Below are positions 1 through 5,827 of a DNA stretch of 5,827 bases, in pieces; within the stretch, counting starts at the first letter, position 1; every line of letters starts with the position of its first letter. Made by a program: the position numbers and the translations under genes. Under the pieces are notes generated by a model. The model did no database searches. It was not told the DNA's origin and saw nothing but the letters and a program-made list of their open reading frames with translations. The stretch covers positions 1 to 5,827 of the forward strand of contig JAKSPA010000119.1 of the NCBI GenBank assembly GCA_024405235.1. The letters are read 5' to 3'. The stretch comes from Lentisphaeria bacterium. GTDB lineage: Bacteria; Verrucomicrobiota; Lentisphaeria; Oligosphaerales; Oligosphaeraceae.

Positions 1-25
1 CCGCATTGTGCTGCGCCCAATGCGG
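1..25 (-). terminator. Perfect 8-bp inverted repeat downstream of the operon, candidate terminator hairpin
   Basis: CCGCATTG at 1-8 and CAATGCGG at 18-25 form a perfect eight-base-pair, GC-containing stem with a nine-base loop. It lies about 80 bp past the transporter stop codon on the minus strand. Any U-tract needed for Rho-independent termination of the operon would fall outside the left edge, so the terminator reading cannot be confirmed here. Other possibilities are a bidirectional terminator shared with a gene to the left, or a protein-binding site. Confidence 0.4.
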
Positions 26-69
26 CTTGATTCCTACCCTCTTGGGGAACATAGCTTTTGGGAAAAACT

Positions 70-84
70 CTCTGCGACTCTGCG
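70..84. repeat. Short tandem repeat CTCTGCG (two copies, 8-bp period)
   Basis: CTCTGCG occurs at 70-76 and again at 78-84, separated by a single A, in the non-coding stretch downstream of the transporter gene. The context, reading CGCAGAGtCGCAGAGAG followed by a T-run on the minus strand, resembles short CGCAGAG-rich intergenic repeats I recall from many environmental bacterial genomes. With only two copies, chance cannot be excluded. Confidence 0.4.
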
Positions 85-105
85 TTTCATCAACGTGCGA
101 GTTTC

Positions 106-2031
106 CTAAGCCTCCTTCGGCTTTCGTTCAAGGAAATTCAGCACTCCGAGAATGATGACAAGAGCCAGAAGCGATGCGGCAGAGAGATTGAGTCCAGCCT
201 TCTCGAAGATTCCGTCGCTGTAGTAGCAGCACCAGAAATGTGCCGCGATGGTTCCGTACTGTGTGAGGAAGAATACGAACGCAGCCATTGGATGCAGACC
301 GTATTTGACTGTCTCTCCGGCCTCTTCGGCGGCGCGTGCATTCTTTGAGATCTTTCGTCTGACAAAGAACCATACGACATCGGTAAGCAGAATCTGCACC
401 ATCGGCCAGAAGATGATGCTTTCCGGAGGGACATTCGAGGGCCGCAGGAAACCGATGGCCTGCGGATACACTGCAAACGCGATTGTCGCGATGGCGAAGC
501 AGAGGTCGAAGAGAATCAGCGTGCGTCTTGCATTGCGTCCAGTCATGTATGTCGGCTTCGGCATATCAAGCTTTTCAAAGCCGTCCTTCTCCCAAGAGGC
601 GGGACACTTGTAGCTGTCATAGCCGCCCAGTTTCTGCCATTCGCGGAAGAAGAAATACGCGACGATGAAGACAAGAATGCAGCATGGCAGCGCGAATGCG
701 GGAACGTAGCGGTAGCGGAATTCAGGATGTTCAGGATAGCATCCAGCAAGGAAGTCGAAGAATGCAGCGACGCCAAGGCCGAGAATGGTCGTGATGGTCG
801 AGCGAAGCAGCGCCTGCATTGAACAGAACGAGCCGAAGCGCGATTTCGGGAAGACCATCATTTCCGTAGGCAATCCGCAGATGCTTGTGAGCGCGCCGCT
901 GAAGAGCGTTGTGCCTGTCACCACGATCGCGAAAATCATGTAGATGGTCGGCGGGAGCGTTCCGAAAAGGTACTTCAGGCCGAGAATCATCGTTCCCGAT
1001 AAGGAGAGGAAGACGGAATAGAAGGTGATTCGGACAGGATGCCAGCGGTTGACAAGCTGCGAGGCAAGCACGGTTGCGATCATCATTCCGATGGTGGATA
1101 TGATCGTCTTTATGCCTTCCATGTGACCGATTTCAGCATCGGAGAAGCCTATTTCGCAGAAGAAGTAGAAGTAGTAGATTCCGATTGTGCCCGCAAGCGC
1201 CTGAACGGTGGCAAGAAGATATTTCAGAACGTAGAGACGATGGCAGAAGGACTCCTTTAGGAACTCCATGAACTTGTTCTTTGAGTTCTTGACGAAACCG
1301 ACGAACGACTTCGGCTCGTCTGCGCCACTGTCTTCGACTGGCGGATAGGTCCCCTCTCTGACGAAATAGCACAGCAGCGAAATGCCGATGGCATAGAGGA
1401 TGCCTGTCGCGATGTAGATGACAGTCGAATGATGACGGGCATACGGGAAGACGAAGTAGTTGAATAGCGCCACGCTCAGCGTGTTGCCGATGTTGTAGAG
1501 CGCCATGATCCTGCCGAAGAACACCGGCGGGATGATGTCGTTGAAGATGTACCAGATGACCGAATCCGACCACATGCGGAAGAACTGGAAAAGCATCATC
1601 GTCGCTGAGATGACGAGCACGGTCATGGTCGCAGGCGACGACTGCCACCATGGCGCCACCATCGACGCAAGCTTGCCGCCGAACTGCCCGCTGAGGCCGA
1701 AGAGAATCAGCGAGATGGCGATTGGCGGCATGGACTTGAAGAGATAGGGAATGCGGCGGCCCCAGCGGCCACGATGGCGATCGGAGACGAATCCGATGTA
1801 CGGGCAGACCGTCATGTTGAGAATGCCGCCGATCGTGGAGAGCAGAAGCATTCGCGTCTTGTCGCTCACGCCGAGTTCCTGCAGCTGAATCGGAAGCAGT
1901 CTCGACGGCATGGAGATTCCGAGGCTCAGGACGAAGCCGCCGAAAAGCAGCCAGAAGCCTACCATGACGAGCTGCGGCATTGTGTATTCAAGCGAACCGC
2001 ACTTGTATGTTTTTGGTGATGACATTGACAT
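106..2031 (-). CDS. MFS transporter, GPH/sugar-symporter-like, with extra C-terminal TM segments
   Basis: A 641-residue polytopic inner-membrane protein, probably a secondary transporter for a small solute such as a sugar. The loop after TM2 carries a major-facilitator motif A variant, S-D-R-H-R-G-R-W-G-R-R at about residues 83-93, of the kind seen in GPH and sucrose-type symporters. By eye the membrane segments lie near 20-40, 60-81, 101-118, 136-152, 176-196, 203-223, 269-292, 306-326, 335-354, 362-384, 408-428 and 443-463, giving the canonical twelve with a hydrophilic central loop at about 225-265. Three or four further hydrophobic segments follow (about 505-525, 537-556, 580-603, 616-634), which makes the protein longer than the usual 400-500 residues. 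The N-terminal Y-K-C-G-S-L-E-Y-T and the F-P-K-S-R-F-G-S-F-C-S-M-Q-A stretch near 394-407 resemble transporters of PVC bacteria (from memory). The ATG at 2031 is followed by a second ATG at 2025; neither has a clear Shine-Dalgarno sequence. It is the last gene of the run, 44 bp after the phosphoesterase gene. The substrate cannot be read from the sequence; import of the product of the upstream hydrolase is inference. Confidence 0.9.
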   Translation of the reverse strand: MSMSSPKTYKCGSLEYTMPQLVMVGFWLLFGGFVLSLGISMPSRLLPIQLQELGVSDKTRMLLLSTIGGILNMTVCPYIGFVSDRHRGRWGRRIPYLFKSMPPIAISLILFGLSGQFGGKLASMVAPWWQSSPATMTVLVISATMMLFQFFRMWSDSVIWYIFNDIIPPVFFGRIMALYNIGNTLSVALFNYFVFPYARHHSTVIYIATGILYAIGISLLCYFVREGTYPPVEDSGADEPKSFVGFVKNSKNKFMEFLKESFCHRLYVLKYLLATVQALAGTIGIYYFYFFCEIGFSDAEIGHMEGIKTIISTIGMMIATVLASQLVNRWHPVRITFYSVFLSLSGTMILGLKYLFGTLPPTIYMIFAIVVTGTTLFSGALTSICGLPTEMMVFPKSRFGSFCSMQALLRSTITTILGLGVAAFFDFLAGCYPEHPEFRYRYVPAFALPCCILVFIVAYFFFREWQKLGGYDSYKCPASWEKDGFEKLDMPKPTYMTGRNARRTLILFDLCFAIATIAFAVYPQAIGFLRPSNVPPESIIFWPMVQILLTDVVWFFVRRKISKNARAAEEAGETVKYGLHPMAAFVFFLTQYGTIAAHFWCCYYSDGIFEKAGLNLSAASLLALVIILGVLNFLERKPKEA

Positions 2032-2053
2032 TTTCGTTTAAGTTATCAGAGAA

Positions 2054-2073
2054 TTTTCCGTTGCTGCGGGAAA
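2054..2073 (-). other. Imperfect intercistronic hairpin after the phosphoesterase stop
   Basis: Immediately after the TAA stop (2078-2076) the minus strand reads TTTCCCG, a six-base loop CAGCAA, then CGGAAAA. The arms pair over seven positions with one C-A mismatch. No U-run follows, so it is not a convincing intrinsic terminator. It could be an RNA-processing or stability element that sets the level of the transporter relative to the upstream genes, or it could be chance. Confidence 0.25.
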
Positions 2074-2075
2074 TC

Positions 2076-4466
2076 TTATTTGCTGACGGACACGATACGA
2101 CCGCAGCAATCTGAGACAAAGATGCGACTGCCGTCCGTGCACGGCTTGTTGAGAATAGGCATTCCGATGCGGACTTCGCGAAGCGCCGTGCCGTTGGCAG
2201 GATCGACTTCGTAGAGATATCCATCGTTGGAAGCAACCCACAACTCGTCGCCGTCAACCATCGGCGTTGCGGTGATTGCGTACGGATTTCCAACGATGTA
2301 GTCGCCAGTCGGAAAGAGACAATTTCTGCCCTGGAAGCGCCATGCCTCCTTGTTGGTGTTCAAGTCAATGGCGCCAAGTCCCTTGTCGCCAGAAGCGACG
2401 AGCAGCATACCATTGTCAAGACGGACGGGTGTGGCGGTTGTGGATTTGCATGGGAAGGGCTTGATTTCGCCAAGGACCTTTCCATCCGCCAGATTGTATT
2501 TCACAACATTGTTGTTGGAACCCATGAGCCACACGTTTTCGCCGTCAACAAGCGTCGTGGCATTCGGCAGCCACTGTTTGGAGAACCAGATGACCTTGCC
2601 GGTCTTCAAATCGTGGCGATATACGCCGTTCAGGCGCGCAAGCACGATGACGCTGTCGCCCGCGACAGCAAGCTTGTCCTCCGCTGGAGTGCGCTCCTCT
2701 ACCTGCCAGAAGGTGTTGCGCCAAAGCGTCTTGCCTGTATTCGCATCTATGCCGCGCAGATGACGGCCATAGCCGCCTGCTACGATGCCATTGTGACAGA
2801 CAAGGCCGGAGGCGGATGGACTGACGATGGTCGGATCGGAGGGGTTCAGCCACACGCGTTCGCCAGTCGCAGCGTCGATTGCATGGATGTTCGCACGCGT
2901 GTCGATAGCAAAGATGCGCGCACCGTCGGTGGCGAAATTGTTGCGGATGCCGAAGCCGCTTCTGTAGAACCAGACGATTTCACCGTTTTCAGGATCAAGC
3001 GCGTAGATGCCGCCGTTTTCCGCATTCACGTCATCTGCCGCGGCAACGATCAGAAGACCGTTGACAAGTTGCAGATCCGCCATGGCGACATCTGCAGGCA
3101 ACTGCTTGATCCAGTTGATTTTCGGCTCAGAGGCGTTGTTCACAGGAAAGTCCTGCGAGAAGGTCCTGCCGGATTTGGTGGTTGCAGTCAATTTTACGCT
3201 TCCATCCAATGGAACCGCCCAAAAAGTAGCGCCCTGCCAGGCAGCCTCGCTGGTCTTTTCCAACGCGACGGCTTCAGAGCCATTGAGGCTTGCGCTGACA
3301 GCAGTTATTTCGTCGCCGCCGTCGGATGCGTCCGCCGTGATGATCACCTTGCCGTCGGCGTCCTGCAGGAAACTGTTTGCAGTTGGCGTGATGAGTGCCA
3401 GATGATTCACGGCATTGTTGAAGATGAGTTCGCTGTCCGCCTTGTCGGTCGTGCGGTTGATGCGGACCACGCGGAAGCACTGCGTGAAGCAGCCCGCGCC
3501 GCCTTTGTTGGGCGTTGCGACGCAGAATGCCTTGCGGCCGGAGGGATACTTCTTCACGATGTTCATGTGCTTATGACCGTAAATCGTGCAGACGAAATTC
3601 TCGTCGTCCAGAATGATATCGCCAGAATGAGTCGCCATCTTGTATCCGACCAGATCGGGCAAATCGTGGCAGAACATGATCTTCTTCTTGTCGGGATAGC
3701 GTTCGCAGAGCGCCTTCAGCCAGTCGCCGCAATCAAGCATGTCATAGGAGATGGGAGTGCCCCAGCTGTTGTAGATGGGCACCATCACGAAGAGATAGCC
3801 GCCAAGTTCAAAGGACTGCCACCATGGGCCGAAAACGGCGCCGAAGGGGCAGTTGTCGCCATAGTAGCATCTGCTGCGGAAATCAATGTCGTGATTGCCG
3901 CAGGCGTATGCGACAGGAATTCCCATGGTGAACTGGTTGATGAAATCGCGCTGCGTTTCCATGCCGAGCGGCGAGCCAGCGCTGATGTCTCCTGCATTGA
4001 TGAACAGATTGACCTCCGGATGGTTCGCGACATAGGTGCGCATCTGCTTCATGTAGCCGAGGTTGCCAGGCGTGAGGCTCTCCTGCGTCTCGGAATCGCC
4101 GATGACTACCATCGTGAGCGTGTCGCCATCAACTGGACGCGCCTTTTCCAGAAGGAAATCGTATGTCTGGCGGCCTGGAGTGATGCGATGCCAGAATTTT
4201 GTGACATCCGCAGTATATTCGTCAGTGCGCTGGACGTAGATGGTCTTTGCTTTGGGATTGAGATTCAATGTGTATTTGCCGTTTTCGTCCGTCTCGGCGA
4301 AACCGAATCCATCGCTTATCAGCATTCCCGCAAGTTTCGGATCGTCGTCGTCAGGCCAGCCATTCTGGTTCTTGTCGAAGCGGACATAGCCTGTAACAGC
4401 GGGATATGCTGACATGCAAGCCACAGCACTCATAACGAAGAGAATGAGTTTGAAATTTGTCTTCAT
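2076..4466 (-). CDS. Exported calcineurin-like phosphoesterase fused to PQQ-like beta-propeller
   Basis: A 796-residue protein with three parts. Residues 1-23 look like a Sec signal peptide (M-K-T-N-F-K, hydrophobic core, Y-P-A before V24); Cys17 in A-V-A-C is a marginal lipobox alternative. Residues about 24-110 resemble the N-terminal domain of calcineurin-like phosphoesterases (MetallophosN type), with an Asp/Asn-rich D-K-N-Q-N-G loop at 31-36 that could bind calcium. Residues about 115-345 are the metallophosphoesterase domain: D124-S-E126, G159-D160, G190-N-H-D193, H267 and G297-H-K-H300 fall in the order of the family's metal-binding motifs. The first motif is normally D-x-H but here ends in Glu. 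A linker region (about 350-445), perhaps a beta-sandwich, leads to a propeller at about 450-796 with repeats such as I-Y-A-L-D-P-E-N-G-E-I-V-W (487-499), and further copies ending near 539, 582, 627, 667, 710 and 763, suggesting seven or eight blades. Ten cysteines between 189 and 330 are unusual. The role is probably hydrolysis of a phosphoester outside the cytoplasm, with the propeller as a binding scaffold; substrate unknown. The start gives a good signal peptide and lies 28 bp after the hydrolase stop. Confidence 0.9.
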   Translation of the reverse strand: MKTNFKLILFVMSAVACMSAYPAVTGYVRFDKNQNGWPDDDDPKLAGMLISDGFGFAETDENGKYTLNLNPKAKTIYVQRTDEYTADVTKFWHRITPGRQTYDFLLEKARPVDGDTLTMVVIGDSETQESLTPGNLGYMKQMRTYVANHPEVNLFINAGDISAGSPLGMETQRDFINQFTMGIPVAYACGNHDIDFRSRCYYGDNCPFGAVFGPWWQSFELGGYLFVMVPIYNSWGTPISYDMLDCGDWLKALCERYPDKKKIMFCHDLPDLVGYKMATHSGDIILDDENFVCTIYGHKHMNIVKKYPSGRKAFCVATPNKGGAGCFTQCFRVVRINRTTDKADSELIFNNAVNHLALITPTANSFLQDADGKVIITADASDGGDEITAVSASLNGSEAVALEKTSEAAWQGATFWAVPLDGSVKLTATTKSGRTFSQDFPVNNASEPKINWIKQLPADVAMADLQLVNGLLIVAAADDVNAENGGIYALDPENGEIVWFYRSGFGIRNNFATDGARIFAIDTRANIHAIDAATGERVWLNPSDPTIVSPSASGLVCHNGIVAGGYGRHLRGIDANTGKTLWRNTFWQVEERTPAEDKLAVAGDSVIVLARLNGVYRHDLKTGKVIWFSKQWLPNATTLVDGENVWLMGSNNNVVKYNLADGKVLGEIKPFPCKSTTATPVRLDNGMLLVASGDKGLGAIDLNTNKEAWRFQGRNCLFPTGDYIVGNPYAITATPMVDGDELWVASNDGYLYEVDPANGTALREVRIGMPILNKPCTDGSRIFVSDCCGRIVSVSK

Positions 4467-4485
4467 GATTTGTTCGATTGTTTTT

Positions 4486-4514
4486 TATAATGGATTACTC
4501 AACAAAATTGACAA
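4486..4514 (-). promoter_or_regulatory. Possible weak internal promoter before the phosphoesterase gene
   Basis: On the minus strand, TTGTCA (4514-4509) is followed 17 bp later by ATTATA (4491-4486), with an overlapping TATAAA at 4489-4484. This resembles a sigma-70 -35/-10 pair, overlapping the 3' end of the hydrolase gene. The implied 5' leader would be only about a dozen bases, and AT-rich gaps give such matches by chance. It could give the phosphoesterase and transporter some independent expression. Confidence 0.18.
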
Positions 4515-5827
4515 GACCGAATACACGCGGCTCATGGAAGCCCGGCGGACTCCACGACTGTAGCGTCTGTCCGCCCTTTCGGTGTTCGCGGCAGATATTG
4601 ATGTGCCATTGGAAGCCGTTGAACGGCTGGATGCTGTTCTCGTTGTCATCCAGCCAGAGGTCCTTGAAGGGGATGCGGATTTCGGCGATCCACGTCATTT
4701 CGTCCGGTCTGGAAATGGCGAACTGCCAGTCGGGATTCCATTCGCCTGCATGGTCTGGATCCTTCGGCGCGTCCCAGATGTGGCCCTCGAAATCCAATGC
4801 GAGATGTCGATAGGAGTAGTTGTAGCGGTTGGAGAGGAAGAACTCCAGCACGTCGTCTGCCTCGAATACACGATCATCACGCGGACGGAGCTTCTGGCGG
4901 GAAACCAGAGGCTTGGAAGAACGGCATTCGGCAAGGATGTAGAATGCCTCGCGCGTCCAGCCCATCTTCAGAATGGCGCGGTTGTTTTCAGACGGCAGCG
5001 TCTTATCATGATACTGCAATGTGACTTCTGCGCCCTGCTTCCAAATTTCATCGTCGGGATTTCCATCAAGCACGGGTTCCTTTCCGAAGAACGGCAGATT
5101 GATTTCCGGAAGATTGGCATCTATCACCGCACGCATCTTCTTGAGCTGCGACTCCATCGGCTGACGAATCTCCGAATTCTTGACCTTCGGAACCAATTGC
5201 TCCAATTCAGGAACCAGTTTCTTCTGCAACGCCGTGTCCGTACAGTAGCGCAGCTGCTTGAAATCAGGCACGCAGGCCGCCATGGGACCGAAATCGTCGC
5301 CTGTCTTGCGTTCGTATGCAATGCGATAGGCCTCAAGCGGCTGGAAGTCGTGCGGATTCCAGAGATAGGCGCCGGTGGTCATCGCGCAAATCGCCTCGCT
5401 GAGGAAGCAATGGTTGCGGAAATTGACGAAGATCAATGAATTCCAAGAGTCCTTTTCAAAGCCGTCGTAGAAGTTTGTGTCCCAATGGTAGCATGGCGTA
5501 TTGAGCCAGATGGAATTGTCCCACAGATAGAGTCCATGGCCTGGAATCAGAGACGAATAGGTTTCGAAATCCTCCTTCGTGACGGTACGGCTGAGAATCT
5601 CCGCGCCTGTCCAGACGATTGGAATGTGCGCCGGCAGCGTCGTCATCAGATCGTCGAAATACGTGCGGATTTCGGGATCGAGACAAGTGTGTCGATTCAG
5701 CGAATAAGGCGGAATCACGATGGACAATTCCAGAAACTGGAAATAGCCCTGCAGCGCATCGGAAAGACGCTGCATCAGATAGCCCTGCGCCTTTCCGATG
5801 GAACCGAATTTCTCGCGTTCGCCGTCG
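4495..5827 (-). CDS. GH84-like beta-N-acetylglucosaminidase with C-terminal CBM9-like domain (5'-truncated by window edge)
   Basis: The last 443 residues of a larger protein; the frame is open to the right edge, so the Met at 5775 is internal and the true start is outside the window. Numbered from the first full codon here, residues 1-about 180 match the second half of a GH84 (O-GlcNAcase/NagJ-type) catalytic domain: F-G-S-I-G-K-A-Q near 7-14, I-P-P-Y near 38-41, I-V-W-T-G-A-E near 70-76, L-W-D-N at 101-104, and A-Y-L-W-N-P-H-D-F near 153-161. The catalytic Asp-Asp pair of the family would lie upstream, outside the window. By memory-based alignment with Clostridium NagJ (W-D-N-Y-P-V-N-D), the final substrate-binding Asp is Asn109 here. 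A mostly helical linker follows (about 180-240). Residues about 245-443 look like a CBM9-like beta-sandwich: V-L-D-G-N-P-D-D-E-I-W (252-262), E-A-D-D-V-L-E-F-F-L, W-I-A-E-I-R-I-P-F, and a terminal F-H-E-P-R-V-F-G. The likely role is removal of terminal N-acetylhexosamine from glycans, with the C-terminal domain binding carbohydrate. It is the most upstream gene seen of the three. A non-catalytic or differently specific relative is possible. Confidence 0.8.
   Translation of the reverse strand, partial: DGEREKFGSIGKAQGYLMQRLSDALQGYFQFLELSIVIPPYSLNRHTCLDPEIRTYFDDLMTTLPAHIPIVWTGAEILSRTVTKEDFETYSSLIPGHGLYLWDNSIWLNTPCYHWDTNFYDGFEKDSWNSLIFVNFRNHCFLSEAICAMTTGAYLWNPHDFQPLEAYRIAYERKTGDDFGPMAACVPDFKQLRYCTDTALQKKLVPELEQLVPKVKNSEIRQPMESQLKKMRAVIDANLPEINLPFFGKEPVLDGNPDDEIWKQGAEVTLQYHDKTLPSENNRAILKMGWTREAFYILAECRSSKPLVSRQKLRPRDDRVFEADDVLEFFLSNRYNYSYRHLALDFEGHIWDAPKDPDHAGEWNPDWQFAISRPDEMTWIAEIRIPFKDLWLDDNENSIQPFNGFQWHINICREHRKGGQTLQSWSPPGFHEPRVFGLVNFVE

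Noticed and set aside
58..348. A 96-codon plus-strand open frame that starts in the non-coding end and overlaps the transporter's 3' end.
   Set aside because: About 240 of its 291 bases are antisense to conserved-looking transporter sequence, and the product has no recognisable features.
2700..3000. A genuine PQQ-dependent dehydrogenase activity for the propeller domain.
   Set aside because: The repeats match the generic PQQ/BamB-like blade pattern, but the domain is fused to a phosphoesterase and no quinone- or calcium-binding set of residues can be recognised, so a structural or binding role is more likely.
2613..4412. A 599-codon open frame on the plus strand, antisense to the phosphoesterase-propeller gene.
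   Set aside because: The opposite strand encodes a protein with clear signal peptide, ordered metal motifs and repeats over the same span. The plus-strand translation has no recognisable domain and is rich in Arg, Ala, Val and Asp in the way expected of an antisense shadow of a GC-biased gene.
4582..5439. A 285-codon open frame on the plus strand, antisense to the hydrolase gene.
   Set aside because: It lies wholly inside the GH84/CBM9-like gene and its translation shows no domain or coherent hydrophobic pattern, so it is best explained as a shadow frame.
4495..5775. Treating the Met at 5775 as the start of a complete 426-residue hydrolase.
   Set aside because: The frame is open for 17 more codons to the window edge, those residues continue the GH84-like pattern, and a start at 5775 would cut the catalytic domain in half and leave no signal peptide.
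1..5827. CRISPR arrays, insertion sequences, tRNA or rRNA genes, toxin-antitoxin or defence genes.
   Set aside because: Almost all of the window is filled by three ordinary-looking coding regions; no spaced direct-repeat array, transposase, terminal inverted repeats or structured RNA gene was seen in the short non-coding gaps.

Overview
The window holds three consecutive genes, all on the minus strand and closely spaced, so they look like one operon read from right to left. In transcription order they are: (1) the 3' part of a GH84-like beta-N-acetylglucosaminidase with a C-terminal CBM9-like domain, which runs off the right edge (4495-5827); (2) an exported calcineurin-like phosphoesterase fused to a PQQ-type beta-propeller (2076-4466); (3) a large MFS/GPH-like transporter with additional C-terminal membrane segments (106-2031). 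The gaps are 28 bp and 44 bp. No gene is supported on the plus strand. The long plus-strand open frames are antisense shadows of these three genes.

The likely source is a Gram-negative bacterium of the PVC group (Lentisphaerota/Victivallales, Kiritimatiellota or Verrucomicrobiota-like). This is an inference from three things: the transporter's N-terminus and central motifs resemble those of transporters I associate with that group, CBM9-like domains on glycoside hydrolases are common there, and start codons lack clear Shine-Dalgarno sequences and are preceded by A-rich stretches. No rRNA, tRNA or marker gene is present to confirm it.

Layout: 1-105 is non-coding downstream sequence with a perfect 8-bp inverted repeat at the extreme left edge and a short CTCTGCG tandem repeat. 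106-2031 is the transporter. 2032-2075 is an intercistronic gap with an imperfect hairpin. 2076-4466 is the phosphoesterase-propeller gene. 4467-4494 is a short AT-rich gap, possibly part of a weak internal promoter. 4495-5827 is the hydrolase fragment. The operon's main promoter and the hydrolase's N-terminus lie beyond the right edge.

A reasonable but unproven reading is a glycan-scavenging operon: the GH84-like enzyme trims N-acetylhexosamine from a glycan, the phosphoesterase-propeller protein acts outside the cytoplasm on a phosphorylated or surface-bound substrate, and the transporter imports a released product. The points most worth checking are the altered metal-binding motif of the phosphoesterase (D-S-E in place of D-x-H), its fusion to a propeller, an apparent Asp-to-Asn change in the GH84 active-site region, and the extra C-terminal membrane segments of the transporter. 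No mobile element, CRISPR array, RNA gene or defence system is visible.
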